A stretch of DNA of 64,000 nt from Polynucleobacter sp. Latsch14-2 (GTDB taxonomy: Bacteria > Pseudomonadota > Gammaproteobacteria > Burkholderiales > Burkholderiaceae). The notes under the pieces are model-generated. The model saw nothing but the letters and a program-made list of their open reading frames with translations. It was not told where the DNA came from and ran no database searches. Below, in pieces: positions 47,236 to 55,825 of the stretch (position 1 is its first letter; each line of letters starts with the position of its first letter). The stretch is from positions 1 through 64,000 of the forward strand of contig NZ_JACVPL010000007.1 of NCBI RefSeq assembly GCF_018881925.1, written 5' to 3'. The position numbers were made by a program, and so were the translations under genes.

Positions 47236-47448
47236 ATGAAATGTAACGTTGGCGGTATCGATCGCGTGCTACGCATCGCTGTGGGTTTAGTGTTAGTTGG
47301 TTTGGCTGCAAGTAATGTCGTTGGCTTATGGGGATGGGTTGGTATTGTTCCCTTGGCAACAGGATTATTCAAGTTCTGCCCGCTGTACCCATTGCTTGGG
47401 ATTAATTCCTGTGGAACAGGTTGTGGTGGCGGCGGTTGCTGTAAATAA
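47236..47448 (+). CDS. DUF2892 small membrane protein with Cys-rich tail
   Basis: A 70-aa protein. It starts MKCNVGGIDRVLRIAVGLVL, typical of DUF2892 (YgaP-like) proteins, with two hydrophobic segments (about 13-30 and 31-48). A cysteine/glycine tail SCGTGCGGGGCCK follows. The domain is often linked to rhodanese or sulfide oxidation genes. The tail could bind metal or persulfide; this is an inference. Confidence 0.8.
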   Translation: MKCNVGGIDRVLRIAVGLVLVGLAASNVVGLWGWVGIVPLATGLFKFCPLYPLLGINSCGTGCGGGGCCK

Positions 47449-47470
47449 ACGCCTTAAAAGGGAAATGCAT

Positions 47471-47812
47471 ATGTCAAAAGATTACAAGCAAATCACCAAG
47501 GATATCTCTGGATCGCTGGCGAAATTAAGGGTTGAGGCGCCGGAAATGATGAAGGGATTTAGCGACTTGGCAGCAGCTGCAACAAAAGATGGCGCTTTGG
47601 ATAAGAAAACTAAGGAGCTCATTGCATTGGCGCTAGGCGTGGCAGCTCGATGTGATGGATGTCTTGGTTTTCATACTCAAGCCTTGTCTAAGTTAGGAGC
47701 AAGCAAACAAGAGGTGGTTGAAACCTTAGGCATGGCTACCTATATGGGCGGCGGACCATCACTCATGTATGCAGCCGATGCTCTCAGTGCATTTGAGCAA
47801 GCGCAAGCTTAG
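47471..47812 (+). CDS. Carboxymuconolactone decarboxylase/AhpD-family protein
   Basis: A 113-aa protein from ATG 47471 with AAGGG upstream; ATG 47465 is a close alternative. The redox motif CDGCLGFHTQAL (C-x2-C with downstream His) marks the AhpD-like peroxidase branch. It lies 22 bp after the DUF2892 gene and completes a three-gene module under the ArsR-like regulator. Detoxification of peroxides or sulfur species is a plausible role. Confidence 0.82.
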   Translation: MSKDYKQITKDISGSLAKLRVEAPEMMKGFSDLAAAATKDGALDKKTKELIALALGVAARCDGCLGFHTQALSKLGASKQEVVETLGMATYMGGGPSLMYAADALSAFEQAQA

Positions 47813-47850
47813 TTAGAGAATTCGCAGAAAAGAAAAGGGCTCGCGGTTGC

Positions 47851-48057
47851 CTAAGAAAAAGACTGCTCAAATTCATCGAGCTTGATGGCATTCATGAGAA
47901 ACAGAATTTGGCGCTGAAAGCTTTTGCGTTCGTCAATCTTGTCGTGTGGTAGACGATCGTGTTCACGCAGTAGGTTGGTGATAACGGGGTTGTAATGCTC
48001 TCTAGCTGGGGACACATCGATTCCTTGGTAAATATCTCGTAAGAGACAATGTACCAA
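47851..48057 (-). CDS. Possible small protein of unknown function
   Basis: A 68-residue frame starting at TTG 48057, reading about HCLLRDIYQGIDVSPAREH and ending FEQSFS. It is rich in charged residues and looks protein-like, but I recognise no family. No good ribosome site is seen. The frame is open further upstream, to 48093, without an ATG. It lies behind the reductase gene and two palindromes. Confidence 0.35.
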   Translation of the reverse strand: MVHCLLRDIYQGIDVSPAREHYNPVITNLLREHDRLPHDKIDERKSFQRQILFLMNAIKLDEFEQSFS

Positions 48058-48061
48058 GGGG

Positions 48062-48112
48062 TCTATATATCTACAAGAAATATATAGAGATATCTAAATT
48101 ACTTTTAGATAT
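48062..48112. repeat. Two adjacent AT-rich palindromes
   Basis: TCTATATAT (48062-48070) / ATATATAGA (48080-48088) and ATATCTAAA (48090-48098) / TTTAGATAT (48104-48112) are perfect 9-bp inverted repeats placed end to end. They fill the gap between the reductase gene and the small frame downstream. They lack a U-tract, so an operator role or mRNA 3' structure is more likely than termination. Confidence 0.5.
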
Positions 48113-48124
48113 ATAGATTTATTA

Positions 48125-48901
48125 TCACTTCTCAACAAAAGCACGTTCGTAGACGTAGTCACCTAGCTGACCAAGACTTGGAGAAACCTTAAAGCCTTTG
48201 GCATCGAGCATCTCGGAGGTTTCTTTGAGCATTGAGGGGCTGCCGCAGATCATGGCGCGATCGACTGCTGGATTCAAAGGGGGTAGGCCGATATCTTTGA
48301 ACAACTGACCTGATTCAATTGCAGTCGTTAGGCGGCCGGTATGTTTGAATGCTTCGCGAGTGACGGTTGGATAGTAGATTAATTTCTCGCGAATGATTTC
48401 GCCTAAGAATTCATCTTGTGTAAGTTCATTTTTAAGGTAGTCAGCATAAGCAAGCTCGCTCACCAAGCGGACGCCATGAATGAGTACGACTTTTTCAAAT
48501 TTGTCATACGTTTCTGGATCACGAATGATGCTCATGAATGGCGCAAGGCCTGTGCCGGTGCTAAACAGGTAAAGATGTTTTCCTGGGTTCAAGTCATCGA
48601 TCACCAATGTGCCCACAGACTTCTCGCTCACCAAGATGGGATCGCCAACCTGGATTTTTTGTAAGCGTGAGGTGAGTGGACCGTCTTGCACTTTAATGCT
48701 TAAGAACTCGAGGTGCTCTTCATAATTTGGGCTTGCAACGCTATACGCTCTGACAAGTGGTTTTCCTTCAACCTCTAGGCCAATCATCAAGAAGTGGCCG
48801 CTACGAAATCGTAAACCTTTATTTCTGGTGGTGGTAAAGCTAAACAGGGTGTCGTTCCAGTGGTGAACGGTAAGAACGGTTTCAGTCTGATATGCGGCCA
48901 T
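48125..48901 (-). CDS. fpr: Ferredoxin/flavodoxin-NADP reductase
   Basis: FAD enzyme of 258 aa that exchanges electrons between NADPH and ferredoxin or flavodoxin. FAD binding is RAYSVASPNYEEHLEFLS. The NADP region starts LYLFSTGTGLAPFMSIIRD, and MICGSPSMLKETSEML lies near the C-terminus, which ends in YVYERAFVEK. It is divergent from dsbB. Confidence 0.93.
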   Translation of the reverse strand: MAAYQTETVLTVHHWNDTLFSFTTTRNKGLRFRSGHFLMIGLEVEGKPLVRAYSVASPNYEEHLEFLSIKVQDGPLTSRLQKIQVGDPILVSEKSVGTLVIDDLNPGKHLYLFSTGTGLAPFMSIIRDPETYDKFEKVVLIHGVRLVSELAYADYLKNELTQDEFLGEIIREKLIYYPTVTREAFKHTGRLTTAIESGQLFKDIGLPPLNPAVDRAMICGSPSMLKETSEMLDAKGFKVSPSLGQLGDYVYERAFVEK

Positions 48902-49068
48902 AAATACGGATTAGTTAGAAGATAGCAAAACCTTAATTATCCCATTCTTGAGATGAAAAATTCGTAGGAATCCTGCAAAAATAGGACTCACTAGTGATAT
49001 AGGTCAGATTTTTGGTAATAAAGAAGCGATTTATATGCTGTGCACAGCCTATTAGCTATTATCTCTAT

Positions 49069-49548
49069 ATGAAAAGAAGTCAATACCAATTCCTGTCATT
49101 CATTTGCCTAGGTTTGGTTGCCTTTGCTGTCATTCTTCAGCAGGTGGGCTATCAAGGGGTGAGTTTTCTGCCATGCCCTTTATGCATTTTGCAAAGAGTG
49201 GGCTATTTGGGTATTGCGCTCGCTTGTTTGTTGGCTGGTGGCATTAGCCCCATGAGAAGGTTTTTTCATGGATTGGCAATTTTGGCTGCAGGTTATGGAG
49301 TGGCAGTAGCTGGCCACCATGTTTGGTTACTCTTTCACCCGGGAGAATCCTGTGGAGTTGACCCTCTAGAACTCTGGATTAATCAATTTCAGATAGTGCA
49401 GGGCTTGCCTTGGCTATTTAAGGCAGATGGGCTCTGCTCTGCTCAATTGCCAGCCATTTTAGGGTTGCAGGTGCCGGAGTGGTCCTTAGCGTGGTTTTCG
49501 GTATTCTTAATTGTGCTGATAGTGACTTTCTTCAGAAGGCCCCGTTAG
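49069..49548 (+). CDS. dsbB: Disulfide bond formation protein B
   Basis: Inner-membrane quinone reductase that reoxidises DsbA. It is 159 aa from ATG 49069 (MKRSQYQFLSF); a longer frame from 49012 adds a Cys-rich unlikely leader. Four membrane helices are visible. The first redox pair is in FLPCPLCILQRVGY, and the second is formed by Cys in GESCGVDP and GLCSAQ. Confidence 0.92.
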   Translation: MKRSQYQFLSFICLGLVAFAVILQQVGYQGVSFLPCPLCILQRVGYLGIALACLLAGGISPMRRFFHGLAILAAGYGVAVAGHHVWLLFHPGESCGVDPLELWINQFQIVQGLPWLFKADGLCSAQLPAILGLQVPEWSLAWFSVFLIVLIVTFFRRPR

Positions 49549-49863
49549 AACTTAATGTGCTGAACTTACAACAAGAACTTCGTTTGCTAGATGACGGCGT
49601 TCCTATAAGACCTGTTGATTATTTTTGCTTTAAGGGTGCTCGATGACCAAGAGGTCAGGGCAGTCAGCTAAAAGCATTGTGGTGATTCTTTCGGATACTA
49701 CTGAGCGTTTTTTAAGTTCAGCTTTATTTGAGAGCGTCTTTGATGAGAAAGGTTTGCATGCCTAACTGAGGTAAGGGCGCCAAATATACCGGCCTTACTC
49801 TATAAGAGGTATGTGCTATAACGGCATATACCAAGAGTAGCTTCGCCTAGGGGAAACATACTT
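49549..49863 (+). other. Gap with cysK remnant and hairpins before the Bug gene
   Basis: A 315-bp stretch without an intact gene. It contains a short cysK-like fragment and two hairpins. A GTAAGG/CCTTAC stem lies at about 49770-49798. A 9-bp stem GGTATGTGC (49808-49816) / GCATATACC (49824-49832) with one wobble pair lies 31 bp before the next ATG. Confidence 0.6.
49643..49765 (+). pseudogene. C-terminal remnant of a cysteine synthase (CysK-like)
   Basis: A 40-residue frame reading MTKRSGQSAKSIVVILSDTT then ERFLSSALFESVFDEKGLHA. This matches the C-terminal end of CysK, where E. coli has IVVILPSSGERYLSTALF. The rest of the enzyme, including the PLP site, is absent upstream. It is therefore a decayed fragment or rearrangement scar behind dsbB. 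Confidence 0.6.
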
Positions 49864-50862
49864 ATGTTCAGAGCATTGACTTGTAAATATTTGAGTATTG
49901 GCCTGTTGGTCAACATGATTTTTTTGAGCGCAGTTGATATTGCTTGTGCCCAGTCGATTACAAAACCCTATCCAAATCGTCAAATTACCCTATACGTTCC
50001 ATTTCCACCCGGGGGTGCAACCGATTTAATGGCGCGCACGATTGGACAGCGTATCTTGAAGAAATGGGGTCAAGGCGTTGTGATTGAGAACAAGCCAGGA
50101 GCAGGGGGTATGTTAGCTGCTGCGCAGGTAGCTAAAGCGTTGCCCGATGGCTATGCTTTATTTTTTGGATCATCAGCTCAGCTTTCGGTCAATCAAAGTA
50201 TTTACCCAAAAATGTCCTATGACGCGCAAAAAGATTTTGCGCCAATCATCCTGGTCGGCGGAGTGCCCAATATCTTAGTTGCCAACCCTAACGCACCATT
50301 TAAGAGTCTGGCTGAGTTAATTCAATATGCTCGCGCCAATCCTGGCATTCTCAGTTACGCCTCTCCCGGATCGGGTTCAACTGCCCATCTCACTGCCGAA
50401 CTATTCAAAACGCAATCAGGAATTAATATTGTTCATATTCCCTATAAAGGAGCGGCTGGGGGCGTTACCGATGTGATTGGTGGCCAGGTGCCATTAATGT
50501 TCGTCAGCATGCCATCGGTGATGGAGCATATTAAATCTGGCAAATTAATTGGCATTGCGGTGGCTGGTGCAAGTCGATCAAGTGTTCTGCCGGATGTTCC
50601 AACTTTTGCAGAAACTTTCCCTGGTTTTGAATCAACCAGCTGGTATGGGCTTGTTGCTCCAACTGGCACACCACCTTCGATTGTTGCACTACTGAATAAT
50701 GAAATTAATTTAATGCTGACGGATCCAGAAGTGAAAAAAATCTTTGAAGATCAAGGAATCCGTATTTATGGCGGAAGCCCCAGCCAGTTCTCGGCGCACA
50801 TTAAATCGGAAGCCACTAAATGGGCTAAGGTAGTTGAGAAAGCAAATGTAAAGGCAGATTAA
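49864..50862 (+). CDS. Bug/TctC-family solute-binding protein
   Basis: Exported binding protein of 332 aa. The signal peptide is cleaved near ACAQSITK. Family features: YPNRQITLYVPFPPGGATDLMAR, LSYASPGSGSTAHLTAELF and VHIPYKGAAGGVTDVIGGQV. No membrane permease lies nearby. It precedes a cupin and a ThDP enzyme, so its ligand may be the substrate or precursor of that enzyme. Confidence 0.86.
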   Translation: MFRALTCKYLSIGLLVNMIFLSAVDIACAQSITKPYPNRQITLYVPFPPGGATDLMARTIGQRILKKWGQGVVIENKPGAGGMLAAAQVAKALPDGYALFFGSSAQLSVNQSIYPKMSYDAQKDFAPIILVGGVPNILVANPNAPFKSLAELIQYARANPGILSYASPGSGSTAHLTAELFKTQSGINIVHIPYKGAAGGVTDVIGGQVPLMFVSMPSVMEHIKSGKLIGIAVAGASRSSVLPDVPTFAETFPGFESTSWYGLVAPTGTPPSIVALLNNEINLMLTDPEVKKIFEDQGIRIYGGSPSQFSAHIKSEATKWAKVVEKANVKAD

Positions 50863-50904
50863 ATTTAAAACCAAGAAATACTAAAAAAGAAAAGTAAAGC
50901 GGAG

Positions 50905-51306
50905 ATGACTACAACAAAAATAGTACGTGTATTTACAGGGCCTGACCAGAAATCCCATTTTGAAGATATTCATTTAGAAATGAGCGAGTTTCGACTCGGA
51001 TCACTTTTTTCATTGAAATCTCAGTTGGTTCCGGTTGAGGGAGTTGTATTTCGTGAAAACCCTCTGGAGGGTAATGAGGATTTTCATTGTCCGCCACGCA
51101 AACAATTCGTAATTACTCTTTTTGGCGCAGTTGAGATTTCAGTCGGCGATGGCTCTTCTCGTATTTTTGGACCGGGCGATATTTTGTTTGCTGAGGATCT
51201 GCAGGGTGAGGGGCATAAGGCACGCGAATTAATTGGGCCTAGAAAAAGCCTCATACTGCCAGTTGATAGTGGTTTTTCTATTTCAGATTGGAAGCAAGCG
51301 AAATGA
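50905..51306 (+). CDS. Cupin-like protein
   Basis: A 133-aa protein with a single beta-barrel pattern: FHCPPRKQFVITLFGAVEI, then DGSSRIFGPGDILFAED and a late GEGHKARE. Function is unknown. It overlaps the ThDP enzyme start by 4 bp (ATGA) and follows the Bug gene by 42 bp, so the three form one operon. Confidence 0.72.
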   Translation: MTTTKIVRVFTGPDQKSHFEDIHLEMSEFRLGSLFSLKSQLVPVEGVVFRENPLEGNEDFHCPPRKQFVITLFGAVEISVGDGSSRIFGPGDILFAEDLQGEGHKARELIGPRKSLILPVDSGFSISDWKQAK

Positions 51307-53030
51307 GTGATCAGCAAATTAATCCGGCGCTATTAGCCCCTGGACTGAAGTTTTCTGGAACTGTTGCGCATTTGGTTGCAGAATGTTTACAGCGTCATGG
51401 AGTCGAGTACTTATTTGGACAGAGCCTACCATCGATGCTTCATTTGGCTTGTGAACAGATGGGCTTAAAGCAAGTTGCCTATCGCTCTGAGAATGCGGGC
51501 GGTTATATGGCCGATGGATATGCCCGTATTTCTAATTTTCCTGGAATTGTGACGGCTCAAAATGGTCCTGCCGCAACTTTATTAGTTGCACCTTTGGCCG
51601 AGGCTTTAAAGGCCTCAGTTCCGCTAATTGCCTTAGTGCAGGATGTGAACCGGTCAGAGACGGATCGCAACGCTTTTCAGGAATTTGATCACATTGCGCT
51701 TTTTTCGTCTTGCACAAAGTGGGCGCGTCGTGTCACGGAGGCAAGTCGCGTTGAGGATTACATTGACCAGGCTTTTGTTGCAGCATGTTCGGGTGTGCCC
51801 GGTCCTGTGGCATTAATGTTGCCAGCGGACTTGCTTTTAGAGCTGGCGCCCAAATCAAAACGTTTGAATACTCTGGGTTATTTCCCGTTAGATCGAACAG
51901 TTCCAGTCAGAAGTGAATTAAAAATTGCCGCTGATGTTTTAGCAAAAGCCAAAAATCCTTTGATTATTGTGGGTGGAGGCATTCATTTATCGGGTGCGCA
52001 AGATGCGCTGGCTCAGTTGCAAGAACAAATTAACTTGCCTGTTGCAACAACGGTGATGGGGAAAGGGGCCGTTGATGAGCAACATCCGCTATCTGTTGGT
52101 GTCATCGGTTATTTCATGGGGCCTAATGGAAATGCCCATTTTCAGAAAGATTTGGTTTCAAAGGCTGACGTCATAGTATTGATTGGCACCCGCACAAATC
52201 AAAATGGCACAGACTCTTGGAAGCTTTATCCTCCTACGGCTAAATATATTCACATTGATTTCAATGGGAATGAGGTGGGCAGGAATTATGAGGCAACGCG
52301 TTTAGTTGGCGATGCACGTGAAACTATTTTGGCCTTGACTGAGGAATTGCTGGTTTTGGATCTTGGTGAGCGTAAGGCTGCACGTTCGGCGTTGGAGAAA
52401 AAAATTCATGCAGGCCGAAATGCTTATTTAGAGCAATCGAAATCTATTCGTGAGTCCAATTTAGTTCCCATTCGTCCCGAGCGCGTGATGGATGAGTTAA
52501 ACCAAGTATTAACGCAAAATAGTATCGTCGTGTCGGATGCGAGTTACGCCTCTGTATGGACGGCTAACTATCTCACATCGCTGGTGGCGGGTATGCGGTT
52601 TTTGGCCCCCCGTGGCTTAGCTGGAATTGGGTGGGGTTTTCCAATGGCATTGGGTGCCAAGGTAGCCAAGCCTGCAGCTGATGTCTATTGCGTTGTTGGT
52701 GATGGAGGGTTTGCACACGTTTGGTCCGAGCAGGAAACGGCCGTCCGAATGGGGCTTAAGGTTGTCCTGATTGTTCTGAATAATGGCATCCTTGGATTTC
52801 AAAAGCATGCTGAAAACATTAAGTATGGACTACATACCAGTGCGGTTCATTTTGCTCCTGTAGATCATGCTGCTATTGCTCGGGCATGTGGATGTCAGGG
52901 GATTACCGTGACGAAACCTGAGGAGCTGGCACCCGCTTTAGAACTTGCTAAAGCTTCTAAGACGACGACTGTCATTGATGTTATTTGCGACGAGAATGCT
53001 TTCCCGCCCCTCTCTTTGTATCACCCCTAA
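51303..53030 (+). CDS. Thiamine diphosphate-dependent enzyme, acetolactate-synthase-like
   Basis: A 575-aa enzyme from ATG 51303, of the ALS/POX/benzoylformate decarboxylase superfamily. The catalytic Glu is in AYRSENAGGYMADGYARI. A central nucleotide-type domain lies at about 205-345. The ThDP motif starts GDGGFAHVWSEQETA and ends LIVLNNG. No IlvN-type small subunit is near, so it is probably not biosynthetic AHAS. A decarboxylase or lyase for a 2-keto acid is likely. Confidence 0.82.
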   Translation: MSDQQINPALLAPGLKFSGTVAHLVAECLQRHGVEYLFGQSLPSMLHLACEQMGLKQVAYRSENAGGYMADGYARISNFPGIVTAQNGPAATLLVAPLAEALKASVPLIALVQDVNRSETDRNAFQEFDHIALFSSCTKWARRVTEASRVEDYIDQAFVAACSGVPGPVALMLPADLLLELAPKSKRLNTLGYFPLDRTVPVRSELKIAADVLAKAKNPLIIVGGGIHLSGAQDALAQLQEQINLPVATTVMGKGAVDEQHPLSVGVIGYFMGPNGNAHFQKDLVSKADVIVLIGTRTNQNGTDSWKLYPPTAKYIHIDFNGNEVGRNYEATRLVGDARETILALTEELLVLDLGERKAARSALEKKIHAGRNAYLEQSKSIRESNLVPIRPERVMDELNQVLTQNSIVVSDASYASVWTANYLTSLVAGMRFLAPRGLAGIGWGFPMALGAKVAKPAADVYCVVGDGGFAHVWSEQETAVRMGLKVVLIVLNNGILGFQKHAENIKYGLHTSAVHFAPVDHAAIARACGCQGITVTKPEELAPALELAKASKTTTVIDVICDENAFPPLSLYHP

Positions 53031-53043
53031 GCGCCCCGAATGA

Positions 53044-53077
53044 AAAAGCCACCGATATTGGTATATGGGTGGCTTTT
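53044..53077. terminator. Bidirectional terminator between the ThDP gene and lysS
   Basis: AAAAGCCACC (53044-53053) and GGTGGCTTTT (53068-53077) form a perfect 10-bp stem with A- and T-tracts on both sides, between convergent genes. Confidence 0.8.
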
Positions 53078-53111
53078 GTTCTGATGACTACCTAATTTCT
53101 GTAAGCGAGAC

Positions 53112-54656
53112 TTAATCTTCTTCGCGGCGCAGATGTGGAAACAGAATCACATCACGAATATTGGGTGCATCAGTCAGCAGCATCACTAAACGATCAATAC
53201 CAATACCGCAACCACCGGTTGGAGGCATGCCATACTCAAGTGCGCGAATAAAGTCATGATCGAAGTACATCGCTTCTTCGTCACCAGCCTCTTTCTGCTC
53301 TACTTGTTTGCGGAAACGATTAGCTTGATCCTCGGCATCATTTAATTCCGAGAAGCCGTTAGCAATTTCACGTCCGGTAATGAAGAGTTCAAAACGCTCA
53401 GTAATGCCTGGGCGTGTATCAGATTCACGGGCGAGGGGGCTGACTTCAATTGGGTAATCAATGATGTAAGTTGGCTCCCAAAGATGTTCTTCAGCAACCA
53501 ATTCAAACAGTGCTAATTGCAAGGCGCCAATGCCAGCGTTCTTCAGGGTTGGGCTATCCGGATTCTCCCCACCTTTTTTCAATTCGGCGCGAATAAAATC
53601 AGCATCCTCTAATTGAGCTGCTTCGTAAGTCTTATTCGATTGTGGTCCGTACTTCAGGATGGCTTCGGTAATACTGAGGCGATGGAATGGCTTGCTAAGG
53701 TCGAGATCACGACCCTGATGGGTTAATACTGCAGTACCTTGCGCATCGATTGCCGCTGCACGTATCATCCCTTCAGTAAAGTCCATCAACCAGCGGTAAT
53801 CCGTATACGCCGCATAGAATTCCATCATGGTGAACTCTGGATTATGGCGCGGGCTTACACCTTCGTTACGGAAGTTGCGGTTAATTTCAAACACACGCTC
53901 AAAACCACCAACTACTAAGCGCTTGAGGTAAAGCTCTGGAGCGATACGCAAGAACATTTGCATATCCAAAGCATTGTGGTGGGTGATGAAAGGTTTGGCA
54001 GTGGCTCCACCAGGAATAGGGTGCAGCATCGGTGTTTCGACTTCCATGAAGTCGGCATTCAACATATGGCGACGCAAGGAGGCGATGGCATTGCTACGTG
54101 CCTTAAAGGTGTTGCGACTTTCTGGGTTAACAATTAAATCTACATAACGCTGGCGATACTTGGTCTCGAGATCCGAAAGGCCGTGGAACTTATCTGGTAG
54201 AGGGCGCAATGACTTGCTGAGTAAGCGTAAATTGCTGCATTCAACCGAGAGCTCGCCTTTATTGGTCTTAAAAAGATGACCCTCAGCGGCAATGAAGTCA
54301 CCCATATCCCAGTGTTTAAATGCTCCATGAGTATCGGCGCCACTAATCTCATCGTTAATGTAGAACTGAATCTGCCCGCTACGATCTTGGATGGTTGCAA
54401 AGCTGGCTTTACCCATGACGCGCTTGAGTACCATACGCCCTGCGACTTTTACGTGAATTTTCTTGGCAGCTAATTCTTCTTTGGTAAGGCCATCATAGTG
54501 ATTGTGTAGGTCAGCTGCTAAATGGGTAGGCACAAAATCATTGGGGAAGGCAACGCCATCTGTGCGCAGTTTTGCCAACTTTTCACGACGCTCTGCAATG
54601 ATGTGATTCTCATCAACTGCTTCAGTAGCTGGGGTAGGGGTAGTCTTATCGTTCAT
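53112..54656 (-). CDS. lysS: Lysyl-tRNA synthetase, class II
   Basis: Charges tRNA-Lys. It is 514 aa. The N-terminal OB-fold anticodon domain runs about 60-180. Motif 2 is [20 protein letters not shown], and motif 3 lies in [15 protein letters not shown] near the C-terminus. It follows prfB at 29 bp, the usual prfB-lysS pair. Confidence 0.96.
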   Translation of the reverse strand: MNDKTTPTPATEAVDENHIIAERREKLAKLRTDGVAFPNDFVPTHLAADLHNHYDGLTKEELAAKKIHVKVAGRMVLKRVMGKASFATIQDRSGQIQFYINDEISGADTHGAFKHWDMGDFIAAEGHLFKTNKGELSVECSNLRLLSKSLRPLPDKFHGLSDLETKYRQRYVDLIVNPESRNTFKARSNAIASLRRHMLNADFMEVETPMLHPIPGGATAKPFITHHNALDMQMFLRIAPELYLKRLVVGGFERVFEINRNFRNEGVSPRHNPEFTMMEFYAAYTDYRWLMDFTEGMIRAAAIDAQGTAVLTHQGRDLDLSKPFHRLSITEAILKYGPQSNKTYEAAQLEDADFIRAELKKGGENPDSPTLKNAGIGALQLALFELVAEEHLWEPTYIIDYPIEVSPLARESDTRPGITERFELFITGREIANGFSELNDAEDQANRFRKQVEQKEAGDEEAMYFDHDFIRALEYGMPPTGGCGIGIDRLVMLLTDAPNIRDVILFPHLRREED

Positions 54657-54685
54657 ATGTTTGGAATTGGCAGTAATGGGGGGGG

Positions 54686-55790
54686 TTAGACGCCTTGCTT
54701 TAGGCTGGCTTCAATAAATGCGTCAAGATCACCGTCCAATACTTTTTGAGTATTGGAGATCTCAACGTTGGTGCGTAGGTCTTTGATGCGGCTTTGATCT
54801 AAAACATAAGAGCGGATCTGGTGACCCCAGCCCACATCTGTTTTGCTGGCCTCCAACTTATCCTGCTCCACTCGGCGTTTTTGCATTTCATGCTCATACA
54901 AACGGGACTTGAGCATGGTCATGGCTTCGGCGCGGTTGCGGTGCTGGCTACGGTCGTTTTGACACTGCACCACAATACCGGTTGGTAAATGGGTTAGGCG
55001 AACGGCGGAGTCAGTTTTATTGATATGCTGGCCACCAGCGCCAGAAGCGCGATAGGTATCTGTTCGAATATCTGCAGGATTGACATCAATCTCAATCGAG
55101 TCATCAATCTCTGGATAAACATAGATGCTGGCAAAAGAAGTATGGCGACCATTTGAAGAATCAAATGGAGACTTGCGCACCAAGCGGTGAACACCAGTTT
55201 CAGAGCGAAGATGACCATAGGCATATTCTCCATCCACTTTAATCGTGGCGCTCTTGATGCCTGCTACATCACCATCCGACTCTTCGAGAATTTCTGTTTT
55301 ATAGCCCTTGCGTTCACAGTACTTTAAATATTGGCGATAAAGCATGCTGGCCCAATCGCAAGCTTCGGTGCCACCCGCACCAGCCTGAATATCGATAAAG
55401 CAGTTGCATGAATCCATTTCGTTATGAAACATTCGACGAAATTCAAGATCGCCAATGATCTTGCTATAGCCTTCAACATCTTTTTCGATTGCGGCAATAG
55501 TTTCAAAATCACTTTCTTCTTTCGCCATATCGAACAGTTCGAGGGCGCTAGTGATGTTGGTATTTAAATCGGTGAGGGTCGATACCACGCCATCGAGCAA
55601 TTTTTTCTCTTTGCCGAGCGCTTGGGCCTTCTTTTGATCATCCCAAATAGTGGGATCTTCAAGAATAGAGTTAACTTCAGTAAGGCGTCGTGACTTTACT
55701 TCGAAGTCAAAGATACCCCCGAAGCGCATGCTCACGGGTGAGCAGGTCAGAGAGGGTATTTGAAATTGTGTTTAGTTGTTCAGCTTCCAT
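54686..55790 (-). CDS. prfB: Peptide chain release factor 2, with programmed +1 frameshift
   Basis: Recognises UGA and UAA stop codons. Translation starts at ATG 55790 and reads 27 codons to an in-frame TGA at 55707-55709. A +1 shift at CTT-TGA-C then continues into the main frame from Asp (55708), giving 367 aa in total. The shift site has the expected upstream GGGGG Shine-Dalgarno-like run, CGGGGGTATCTTTGAC. The GGQ loop ([16 protein letters not shown]) and the SPF codon-recognition motif ([11 protein letters not shown]) are present. Low RF2 raises shifting, so the gene autoregulates. Confidence 0.96.
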
Positions 55791-55825
55791 CCCCTAATTA
55801 TAAGGGGGTTATTACTCCGGAGTCC

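Noticed and set aside
49557-49646. Short frame VLNLQQELRLLDDGVPIRPV ending in ATGA with the cysK remnant
   Set aside because: At 29 residues, with no family resemblance and no ribosome site, it cannot be supported as a gene.
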